The notes beneath the pieces were generated by a model. The model did not search any database and was not told the DNA's origin. It was given only the letters and a program-made list of their open reading frames with translations. Positions 36,286 through 43,263 of a stretch of DNA of 64,000 bases are shown here, piece after piece (position 1 is the stretch's first letter; each line of letters starts with the position of its first letter). The stretch covers positions 757,501-821,500 of the forward strand of contig NZ_JAKZHW010000002.1 in assembly GCF_022568775.1 (NCBI RefSeq), read 5' to 3'. The translations under genes were made by a program, and so were the position numbers. This DNA is from Sphingomonas telluris. GTDB lineage: Bacteria > Pseudomonadota > Alphaproteobacteria > Sphingomonadales > Sphingomonadaceae.

Positions 36286-37463
36286 GAACTTGTCCTCTGG
36301 GGCTGAAGACGTGGACGATAATGGCGGCTGAGGCTGCCAAGGCGGGGGTCGGAACGCGATGCCGCGGCTGCCGGTAGGGCTTCGACGTTCGAAGGCGTCG
36401 GGCCGTAAAGCGGATAGGTCGGAGCGGGGCTGCGCTCGGCGATCATCGCCGAATTGCCTGCCGCGGCCGTGACGATCGAGCTGACGCGCGGATCGCGGCT
36501 GGTGCTCGTCGGAGCCGGCCCCTGCAGCGCAAGCGGCGCGGTCTGCATCTCGGATGCGCCACCCGCTGTGACCATCGACGTCGAACGCTCGCGCCGATTG
36601 CCGAAGGGCAGGCGCCATCCGGCGACCATCGTGCCGGCGATCTTCAGCGTGATGATCATCAGCACGCAGTAGACCGCGGACGCCAGGAACAGGGTCGTCG
36701 TCAGGCGAAGCGGCACTTGGCTGCCGGCCGCCTGAAGCGAATCCAGCATGGGCGACAGCAAGGCGATCGTCCCGCCGCCGATGAGAACTGCGAGAAGGGG
36801 CGTCAGCGCGAAAAGGACCGCTGCCTTTAACCAGCCCTCGAACAGCCCGCGCGTGCCTTCAAACAGGCCGAAGATGATGAACACGGGGCCGAGCGCCAGC
36901 ATGGCCGCAAGCGCAATGCGAGCCACGAGGAGCACGCCGACGGTGCCAAGCAGGAGGAGCAAAGCGGACAGCCACAGCAGGTCAGGGCCAGAAGCGAGCG
37001 AACCGGAATCCTTGAGACCGGCCGTTGCCGCTTCCGTTGCAGCGGCAGCTTGCGCGACGACGCCGAAAATCATGTCGAGCTTGTCGGCGAACAGCTCGGT
37101 CGCGCTTCCTTGCGCGCCGATCAGCAGGCTCGCAATCTGGTCGGGCGCTCCGACCAGCAGGTTCCAGATCACGGATTGGTAGGCGATCCACGATGTCGCG
37201 AAAGTTAGCGCCACGCCCAGAGTCATCATGCGCGGCGTCAGGCTGGAAAGCGACAGTGAGGCGCGGCCGGTCAGCAGGCCGATCGCATACCAAGCAATGT
37301 ACAGAGTGAGGGCCGCGGTCAGCGCCTGGCCCAGCACCGCATCGGTTCCGAACAGGCGGGCGAAGGCGAACGATGCCGCCTCGCCGCTCATGCAGTCGAC
37401 GACGCGCAGCGCCTCGGCGATGCCTGAGGGACCGCCGTCACCGAAGGTGGGGCAAGTGCTCAC
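36282..37463 (-). CDS. virB6: Type IV secretion inner membrane protein VirB6
   Basis: A 393-residue polytopic protein of the TrbL/VirB6 kind. Hydrophobic segments are visible at about 46-64, 80-103, 168-205 (two), 213-235 and 252-275. A central periplasmic stretch (about 105-160) and a polar C-terminal tail of about 105 residues (Arg/Ser/Ala/Thr/Pro-rich) complete it. The W-Y-A-I-G-L-L-T-G-R segment is typical. It overlaps virB4 and virB9 by four bases each, which leaves no room for a virB8 gene between them. Confidence 0.9.
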   Translation of the reverse strand: MSTCPTFGDGGPSGIAEALRVVDCMSGEAASFAFARLFGTDAVLGQALTAALTLYIAWYAIGLLTGRASLSLSSLTPRMMTLGVALTFATSWIAYQSVIWNLLVGAPDQIASLLIGAQGSATELFADKLDMIFGVVAQAAAATEAATAGLKDSGSLASGPDLLWLSALLLLLGTVGVLLVARIALAAMLALGPVFIIFGLFEGTRGLFEGWLKAAVLFALTPLLAVLIGGGTIALLSPMLDSLQAAGSQVPLRLTTTLFLASAVYCVLMIITLKIAGTMVAGWRLPFGNRRERSTSMVTAGGASEMQTAPLALQGPAPTSTSRDPRVSSIVTAAAGNSAMIAERSPAPTYPLYGPTPSNVEALPAAAASRSDPRLGSLSRHYRPRLQPQRTSS

Positions 37464-39859
37464 TCAGCGGCCTCGAGGTACATGACGTCGCCGTCTGAAT
37501 CGCCGCCCGGCCAGCCGGCGCGGGTGAGCAGCGGATACCAATGCACCGGATTGTCGCCGACGCTCTGACGGATCGCGTCGAGGCGGCGAACGCTCGCCTC
37601 GCGGCCGGACAGGATCATCAGCAGCTCCGGCATGCCGGACAGGTCGAGGCGGACCACCACGCTGTGATTGGCATGACGGATCAGGAAGCAACGGCTGTGC
37701 GCGGGCAAAGAGCGGATCAGCTCCAGTTCGTGCGCGGACAGACCGAAGCCAGCGCAATAATCTTCAGCCTTCGCCTTCGCGTTCGGCATGAAGATCATCG
37801 TCGCGGTCTGCTCGACCAGCGCGGCCGAGATCTGGCTGTCCAGCGCGTCGCGAGCCGACTGCGTCGCGAACCCTACGATTGCGTTGCGCTTACGAAGCGT
37901 CTTCAGCCAGTCGCGGATGCGCGCGGCGAACACCGGATCGTCGAGAGCCTTCCAGCCTTCGTCGATGAGGACCTGCGTCGGCTCGCCATCCAGCCGCTCG
38001 TCGATGCGGTGGAACAGGTACATCATCGCCGGCGTGCGCAGGCGCGGGCTGTCGAGCAGCGCCGTCATGTCGAAGCCCAGGATCCGCGAGCTGAGGTCGA
38101 GCTTGTCGTCCTCATTGTCGAACATCCATGCGTGCTCGCCCTCGTGGATCCACGGTTCGAGCCGCGCCGCGAGGTCGCCCGCTTCCGGGCGGCGGCGCCC
38201 GCCGAGCAGCTCTTGGAAGTAGCGCAGGCGGCGGAATGACGGATCATGGTCGAAGCAGGCGTCGACCGCCGAAGCGATCGCGGCAAGTTCTTCGGGGCCC
38301 TCTGCGGTCAGCAGGATTCCGAGCCAGTCGCGGATAAACGCCTTGTTCTCCGGCGTGTTCGGCATGCTAAGCGGGTTAAAGCCGGTGGCCTCGCCCGGAC
38401 GAAGCACAGAATAATGTCCGCCGGCCGCACGAAGGAAGAGCTCCGCACCGCGATCCTTGTCGAAGAAGATCGTGCGCGGTCCGAACTTCTGCGCCTGCGC
38501 GGCGAGGAAGTTGAGCACGACGGTCTTGCCCGAGCCCGACGGTCCGATGATCGAGAAGTGGCCGAGGTCGCCCTCGTGGAAGTTGAAGAAGTAGGGCGTC
38601 GAGCTGGTCGTCTCGAGAACGGTGACGGCGTCACCCCAGTGATTGCCCGTCGGCTTGCCGACCGGAAAACCGTGGAGGGAAATGAAGCCAGCGGCGTTCG
38701 TCGATGAGATCAGGGCGCGGCGGACGAGGTACGACTCATTGCCCGGGAACTGACCCCAGAAGAGCGGCTCCAGGTTGACGTCCTCGCGAACGGCGATGGC
38801 GCCGATATCGGCGACCGCGGCGGCCGCCGTCGCCATCGCCTTGTCGAGCGATGGCAGATCGGGTCCGCGCACCAGCAGGCTGAAGTGGTGATCGCCGAAG
38901 CCCGTCTGGCCGGCGCCGAGCGCGTCACGCGCCGTCAGCATTTCGCGACGCTCCGTGCCGCTGTCTTCCTCGCTCGCCTTCTGGCGGCGAAGGGCGAGGT
39001 CGATCCGCTCACGCGCGATCTGACGGTCGGCCGGCGCGAACGTCTCGGTCAGGACGAGCTCGCAAGGCAGGCGAAGGATGTCGTCGATCAGGCCCGGACG
39101 CGTTTCGCCCGGATATTCCTTGATCGACAGCATCGCCCCGAAGCTGCGGTTGCCCGCGCCCGCAAGCTCGATCGCGTCAAGGCCGAAGCTGACGCGGCGA
39201 TAGGGCAGATGATGGCCCAGGTCGGTTTCTGCGGCTGGCAGAACGACCGGGCGCATCTCGCCGTTGTAGATGCTCGACAGGAATTCCAGCGGCTCCGAAT
39301 AAGTGCCGCTTTCCTCGCGATAGCAGGACAGCAGGCGAGCCCCGTACGGCTCCAGTCCGGCAAGGAGTGAGGCAGTGGCAGCGTCGAGCTCACGGATCGC
39401 GCCGGGCTCGTCGTCGGTCTTGCGGCCGAACTTGCGCTGCAGACGCTCCGGCAAGCCCGTCTTGCCGCGCGCCGGACGGCGGACGATCGTCAGGAACTGC
39501 TCGTTGACGAACAGCTGGCGCTCGGCGAGGCGCTCGTCCCACTTGCGGCCGATCGCAGTGCAGAACGGGGATTCGAACTCGCCGCCCGAAGCGACGGTCA
39601 CGCGGCGGCGAACGACGTGATGGTAGAGCACGAAGCGCGCATCGAGCACGCTGCGTAGAAGGACCTCGCGCACGGTCTGCGCGTGATCGAGCTGATCGGA
39701 CTCCTGGGTCTCGAACTCCATGCCGCCGATGTGCAGCGTGCGCATCACTGCGCCGTCGCGAAGGCGGATGGTCGATGGATCGATGTGGCGATCGAAGGGA
39801 AGGCGGTCGCCCGCCTTGACTTCCTTCTTCATCCACTGTGCGGCGCCGGTCCACTTCAT
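37460..39859 (-). CDS. virB4: Type IV secretion ATPase VirB4
   Basis: A 799-residue ATPase of the VirB4/CagE/TrbE family. The N-terminal domain (1-400) is of the CagE_TrbE_VirB type. The motor domain has Walker A G-P-S-G-S-G-K-T (439-446) and Walker B in Q-V-L-I-D-E-G-W-K-A-L, with R-K-R-N-A-I-V-G-F-A-T-Q-S after it. It drives substrate and pilin handling at the inner membrane. It starts ten bases after virB3. Confidence 0.95.
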   Translation of the reverse strand: MKWTGAAQWMKKEVKAGDRLPFDRHIDPSTIRLRDGAVMRTLHIGGMEFETQESDQLDHAQTVREVLLRSVLDARFVLYHHVVRRRVTVASGGEFESPFCTAIGRKWDERLAERQLFVNEQFLTIVRRPARGKTGLPERLQRKFGRKTDDEPGAIRELDAATASLLAGLEPYGARLLSCYREESGTYSEPLEFLSSIYNGEMRPVVLPAAETDLGHHLPYRRVSFGLDAIELAGAGNRSFGAMLSIKEYPGETRPGLIDDILRLPCELVLTETFAPADRQIARERIDLALRRQKASEEDSGTERREMLTARDALGAGQTGFGDHHFSLLVRGPDLPSLDKAMATAAAAVADIGAIAVREDVNLEPLFWGQFPGNESYLVRRALISSTNAAGFISLHGFPVGKPTGNHWGDAVTVLETTSSTPYFFNFHEGDLGHFSIIGPSGSGKTVVLNFLAAQAQKFGPRTIFFDKDRGAELFLRAAGGHYSVLRPGEATGFNPLSMPNTPENKAFIRDWLGILLTAEGPEELAAIASAVDACFDHDPSFRRLRYFQELLGGRRRPEAGDLAARLEPWIHEGEHAWMFDNEDDKLDLSSRILGFDMTALLDSPRLRTPAMMYLFHRIDERLDGEPTQVLIDEGWKALDDPVFAARIRDWLKTLRKRNAIVGFATQSARDALDSQISAALVEQTATMIFMPNAKAKAEDYCAGFGLSAHELELIRSLPAHSRCFLIRHANHSVVVRLDLSGMPELLMILSGREASVRRLDAIRQSVGDNPVHWYPLLTRAGWPGGDSDGDVMYLEAAE

Positions 39860-39869
39860 CGGCGTCTCC

Positions 39870-40142
39870 TCAAGGCGAATAGCTGTTGCAGCCCCAGCGC
39901 TTCCAGTTGGAAACTCGGGGGCAGCGGCTGACCTTGGTCAGCCACAAGTCGAAAATGCGCGGTTCGCGAAGGCACAGGAAATAACCGACGGCGTGAATGA
40001 TCAGCGCCGCCGGAAGCGCCAGGAACGACCGCGTAAGCAGGAAAATCTCCGTCGTGAGCGCAGCGTTGATCACGAAGAAGTTGAACGTGACCCCCGCGAA
40101 CATCTGGGGGCGGGTCAAGGCGCGAAAGAGCGGCGCGCGCAC
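39870..40142 (-). CDS. virB3: Type IV secretion protein VirB3
   Basis: A 90-residue inner membrane protein with the family pattern P-L-F-R-A-L-T-R-P-Q-M-F-A-G-V-T near the N-terminus, two close hydrophobic segments (about 16-58) and R-x-P-R-I-F-D-L-W-L. VirB3 is needed for pilus assembly together with VirB4. It lies four bases after virB2. Confidence 0.9.
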   Translation of the reverse strand: MRAPLFRALTRPQMFAGVTFNFFVINAALTTEIFLLTRSFLALPAALIIHAVGYFLCLREPRIFDLWLTKVSRCPRVSNWKRWGCNSYSP

Positions 40143-40146
40143 TTCG

Positions 40147-40449
40147 CTAGCCTGAGACCGTCGCGGTTGACTGAATGCCCGCCACGATTGCTGCCGATCC
40201 GAACAGGATGAAGCAGCCGATGATCACCGTCGCTCCGAAGCGCCAATTGAGGCGCCCCGTCAGCATCATGAAGCCGACCATGGCAACGGCCATGACCGCG
40301 ACCGAAGTGGCGACCGTGCCGAGCAAGGTGCCCTGCAGCCACCCGAGGGCGGAAACGATCGGGCCGGAGCCCTGCGGATTGGATTGCGCGAAGGCGGTGC
40401 CATGCGCGGAAGCAGCAGCGATCGCCGCTGCTACGGTGAACTTTTTCAT
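40147..40449 (-). CDS. virB2: Type IV pilin-like VirB2
   Basis: A 100-residue TrbC/VirB2 protein. A signal peptide (1-22, ending A-F-A-Q) precedes a mature part of two hydrophobic helices (about 41-65 and 72-92) separated by a small polar turn R-L-N-W-R-F-G, the standard fold of the conjugative pilin. The start overlaps the stop of virB1 by four bases. Confidence 0.9.
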   Translation of the reverse strand: MKKFTVAAAIAAASAHGTAFAQSNPQGSGPIVSALGWLQGTLLGTVATSVAVMAVAMVGFMMLTGRLNWRFGATVIIGCFILFGSAAIVAGIQSTATVSG

Positions 40450-41057
40450 TGGCCTTTTCCTTGATTGCCAACGGTTGATGCAAGGCGCGCAACGATGTTG
40501 CGCACGTAGGCCTGCGTTTCAGGAATCGACGGAATCCCCCCAGCCGTCATAACCCGCCCCGGACCGGCGTTATAGGCAGCGAGAGCCTTCTCAACGTCCC
40601 CGTTGAAGCGGTTCAGTTGCTGGCGAAGGTATCTCGCACCCCCCGTGAGATTCTGTAACGGGTCATGTGGATTGACGCCAAGCTCCCGCGCCGTTCCGGG
40701 CATCAATTGCGCCAAACCGATGGCGCCCGTCCGCGAGACTGCTCCCTGATTCCAACGGCTTTCCTGCCAGACCAGGGCTTCGAGCAGCCTCGGACTGATG
40801 TCGTAAGCCTTCGAGACCTGGTCGAGCGCCTTGGCGTAGGCACCGTCGCTGAGCGGCTCGTCGACAACGGTCATGGCGGCGGAAGGCACTTCGCCATCCG
40901 CCGCTTCGACCGGTTCGTCGGGAGAGGACCAGGCCGCACCAGGCTGGTCGCCCAGCACCTTGACCGATCCGTTGGCGCCGATCTCGAGCACGTCGGCTTG
41001 CGCCACACCAGCCCAAGCCAACCCACCCGCCAGCGCGAGAAGGGCCGCCAGCTTCAT
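40446..41057 (-). CDS. virB1: Lytic transglycosylase, VirB1-like
   Basis: A 203-residue periplasmic SLT-type muramidase. ATG 41057 gives a signal peptide (1-22, A-Q-A) and lies one base after the upstream stop. The catalytic Glu is in E-A-L-V-W-Q-E-S-R-W-N, followed by G-A-I-G-L-A-Q-L-M-P-G-T-A, N-P-x-x-N-L-x-G-G-A-R-Y-L and A-Y-N-A-G-P-G-R-V. It opens the peptidoglycan for the secretion channel. Confidence 0.92.
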   Translation of the reverse strand: MKLAALLALAGGLAWAGVAQADVLEIGANGSVKVLGDQPGAAWSSPDEPVEAADGEVPSAAMTVVDEPLSDGAYAKALDQVSKAYDISPRLLEALVWQESRWNQGAVSRTGAIGLAQLMPGTARELGVNPHDPLQNLTGGARYLRQQLNRFNGDVEKALAAYNAGPGRVMTAGGIPSIPETQAYVRNIVARLASTVGNQGKGQ

Positions 41058-41058
41058 G

Positions 41059-42288
41059 TTATGCCTTTGGTATCGATGATATGGCCACGAGGTGCTTCGG
41101 GTTCGTCCAGCCATAGGCCGGCTGGCTCGCGCCCTTGAGTTGCTTGCCATTGCCCAAGTCGCCGCCTGAGCAGTTCAGCAGCCTGTTGATGCAATTGTCC
41201 TGCCACATCTTTTTCACGCCCTCGTCCCACGCTTCGAAATAGTCCGCGTGGAAGGTCGAGCCCTTGGGCATATCCGGATGCATGGCGTCCGAAGACAGGG
41301 ACCAAAGGCTCAAGTCGTCCCCGGCGGCGACGTTGTAGTGCACACCGAGCGTGAACTGCGGGATCAGGTACGGATGCGTCGCAGGGCACTGTTGATTGAC
41401 CATGTCCGACAGGTGACTGCGGTGATCCGGCGTATCGAGATTCTTACCGTCCCAGCACTTCGGCGTGTCGATCATCGCGACGAGCTTCGAGCCGACGGCG
41501 CAAAGACCCTTCTGCTCGGTGATGCTGTAAGTCACCTTCGTCGTCGACCCCGCGCCTTCACACTGGAAGTGCCCTGGGTAGGTGCCGGCCTTCATGTTGA
41601 TCATGTCGTAGCCGAAGATGAACCGCAGCCCGTTCGGGATCGCGACGCACTTGCCAGCAGCATATTTCTGGCAGTCGGCGGAGCCCGCAGGGACCGCCTT
41701 GTAGTAGACCTGGACGTAGTCCGGCTGGACCACGTTGCCCTTGCCGTCGAGCATCGCAGGCATCCAGTACGCGGAGCGGTTCGCGGCCGCACCGTTATTG
41801 TTGTTGCAGGTGGAATCGCCCGCGCCCCGAAGGCTCGTGAACGTTGAATTCGCGTTGGCGGTGGTGTTTCCGTAGAACTGGTGCAGGTGCGACTTGCCCG
41901 CCTGGCCCGGGTAGACGATGGGATCGTCATACGCGAGCTGGCCGGCACCGCAGATGAAGCGGAACGCGCCGACATTGTCTGGCGCGTTGGAAACCGGAAT
42001 TTCACCCGTTCCCCAAGTTGGCTGCAGCGCCGAGCTAACAGTGAAGTTCGACGCAATGGCCGCCGCACCCAAGATCGAACCCGTTGTCACGGTCGTACCC
42101 GGGGTCGGAGTGGGCGTCGGTGTAGGCGTTGGCGTCGGTGTTGGCGTGGGAGTTGGCGACGGAGTTGCGGTCGCTACATCGGAGTCTGGCTTGCCTTTAC
42201 CGTTGTTTTCATGAGCCGCAGAAACTTTGCATGCTGCCAACATAATAAGCAGCACGGTGGGCGCGAACGCCTTCGTGTTCGATTTCAA
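41059..42288 (-). CDS. DUF1996 lipoprotein heading the virB operon
   Basis: A 409-residue predicted lipoprotein: L-L-I-M-L-A-A-C puts the lipid on Cys20. A low-complexity Thr-Pro linker (42-63) follows, then a DUF1996 domain of about 320 residues with the marks H-L-H-Q-F-Y-G, Y-W-M-P-A-M-L-D-G, R-F-I-F-G-Y-D and the C-W-D-G-K-N-L-D segment, then D-H-R-S-H-L and F-H-A-D-Y-F-E-A-W-D. The family is best known from fungi and actinobacteria and has no proven function. The gene sits one base before virB1 and shares its promoter region, so it may be a surface part or cargo of the secretion system. Start is TTG 42288; GGAGGGGG lies 12 bases before it, so the start is not certain. Confidence 0.87.
   Translation of the reverse strand: MKSNTKAFAPTVLLIMLAACKVSAAHENNGKGKPDSDVATATPSPTPTPTPTPTPTPTPTPTPGTTVTTGSILGAAAIASNFTVSSALQPTWGTGEIPVSNAPDNVGAFRFICGAGQLAYDDPIVYPGQAGKSHLHQFYGNTTANANSTFTSLRGAGDSTCNNNNGAAANRSAYWMPAMLDGKGNVVQPDYVQVYYKAVPAGSADCQKYAAGKCVAIPNGLRFIFGYDMINMKAGTYPGHFQCEGAGSTTKVTYSITEQKGLCAVGSKLVAMIDTPKCWDGKNLDTPDHRSHLSDMVNQQCPATHPYLIPQFTLGVHYNVAAGDDLSLWSLSSDAMHPDMPKGSTFHADYFEAWDEGVKKMWQDNCINRLLNCSGGDLGNGKQLKGASQPAYGWTNPKHLVAISSIPKA
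42100..42165 (-). repeat. Hexanucleotide repeat coding for Thr-Pro linker
   Basis: About ten units of a six-base repeat (ACNCCN on the coding strand, seen as GGYGTN/GGNGTN on the plus strand) encode alternating Thr and Pro in the DUF1996 lipoprotein. Units differ at third positions. Changes in unit number keep the frame, so length variation would only change the linker. Confidence 0.8.
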
Positions 42289-42440
42289 GTTACGAATGAC
42301 CCCCCTCCGGGTCTAATTATTAACGGACTAACTGACACAGGTGTTGACGCAAACGGGGGAGTCACAACAAGCGTAGGGTGCTTGTCATACGATGTGTCGG
42401 TAGATTTTACAGGCGAACGGTGGAACGATGTTGGGATAAC

Positions 42441-42456
42441 GTAAACGTAACGTTAA
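42441..42456 (-). promoter_or_regulatory. Candidate CtrA-type site upstream of the virB operon
   Basis: On the minus strand TTAA, seven bases, TTTAC is found, one base off the CtrA consensus TTAA-N7-TTAAC of alphaproteobacteria. It overlaps an inverted repeat TAACGT-N7-ACGTTA (42437-42455). It lies 150 bases before the DUF1996 start and about 70 bases before the divergent membrane protein gene. Confidence 0.35.
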
Positions 42457-42528
42457 TCATAGGCTTACAGTCGGTGCGGCACCGTAAGGTTTACGCATTC
42501 CCCTGACAGATTGCGCCAAAGCTGAAGA

Positions 42529-43158
42529 TTGATTCGATTGTCGAAGATGACAAATTCATTGGCGCAAATGCTAATCCACGACCCCACGCCGCTCGCCTGG
42601 ATTATCGTCGCGGCTTATTTCGTCGGGGCAATCGTCTGCTTTTTGGCAGGCCGATTGGCGGTCCAGAAGCGGGATCGGATGTTTTGGCTCGGCACCGGGC
42701 TTTTCCTCGTCCTTTTGGGCCTCAACAAGCAGCTCGACCTGCAGAGCCTGCTCACCGAAGCCGGGCGTTCGATCGCTCAGCGCGAGGGCGTCTACGACGC
42801 AAGGCGGCTGATCCAGGCGGTCTTCATCCTTGCCTTGGCAACAGGCTCCATCCTGGGCGTCGCAACACTCAGCGGTTGGCTTCGGCGGTCGGCAGCATCT
42901 GTGAAAGCGGCGACCGTCGGTATCGTTCTCCTGATCTCCTTCATCCTGATCAGGGCGGCCTCGTTCCACCACATGGACGGCTGGGTGACCCAACGTGTTG
43001 CCGGAATCCGCAGCGGCTGGTGGCTCGAACTGGCCGGGATCGCGGTGATCGGGCTCTCCGCCATGAGATATCGCGGGCAACACGCGTCTAATATGGCCGG
43101 AACACTAGAGCGCACGGCGGATTATTCCGCAGGGACGAACGATGGTGCGCAAGGCTGA
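42529..43158 (+). CDS. Membrane protein of unknown function, four helices
   Basis: A 209-residue protein with hydrophobic segments at about 22-42, 51-67, 91-113, 123-142 and 163-177, so four or five membrane passes. A conserved-looking loop N-K-Q-L-D-L-Q-S-L-L-T-E-A-G-R lies between segments 2 and 3. I do not recognise the family. TTG 42529 is one possible start; ATG 42547 would shorten the product by six residues. It precedes a tiny membrane protein gene and a TonB receptor on the same strand and is divergent from the virB operon. Confidence 0.7.
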   Translation: MIRLSKMTNSLAQMLIHDPTPLAWIIVAAYFVGAIVCFLAGRLAVQKRDRMFWLGTGLFLVLLGLNKQLDLQSLLTEAGRSIAQREGVYDARRLIQAVFILALATGSILGVATLSGWLRRSAASVKAATVGIVLLISFILIRAASFHHMDGWVTQRVAGIRSGWWLELAGIAVIGLSAMRYRGQHASNMAGTLERTADYSAGTNDGAQG

Positions 43159-43255
43159 AAAAGAGCTGTGGCCCTGGTGGTCGAAATGGGCGCTGCTCGG
43201 CGTGGTGTTGAGCAGCATCCTGACGATCGTCGCGACACTCAACGACATCTACTAA
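43142..43255 (+). CDS. Small single-pass membrane protein (37 aa)
   Basis: ATG 43142 to TAA 43255 encodes 37 residues: a charged start (V-R-K-A-E-K-E-L), a Trp-rich edge (W-P-W-W-S-K-W) and one hydrophobic helix of about 18 residues (A-L-L-G-V-V-L-S-S-I-L-T-I-V-A-T). AGGGA lies seven bases before the ATG. It overlaps the preceding gene by 17 bases and ends eight bases before the TonB receptor start. The clear membrane-protein pattern in so short a frame argues for a real gene, but it is not proven. Confidence 0.5.
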   Translation: MVRKAEKELWPWWSKWALLGVVLSSILTIVATLNDIY

Positions 43256-43263
43256 GGCGAGCA

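Noticed and set aside
36270..36300. Possible hidden virB8 between virB6 and virB9
   Set aside because: The two genes overlap by four bases, so there is no space; other frames show no N-terminal helix followed by a VirB8-like domain.
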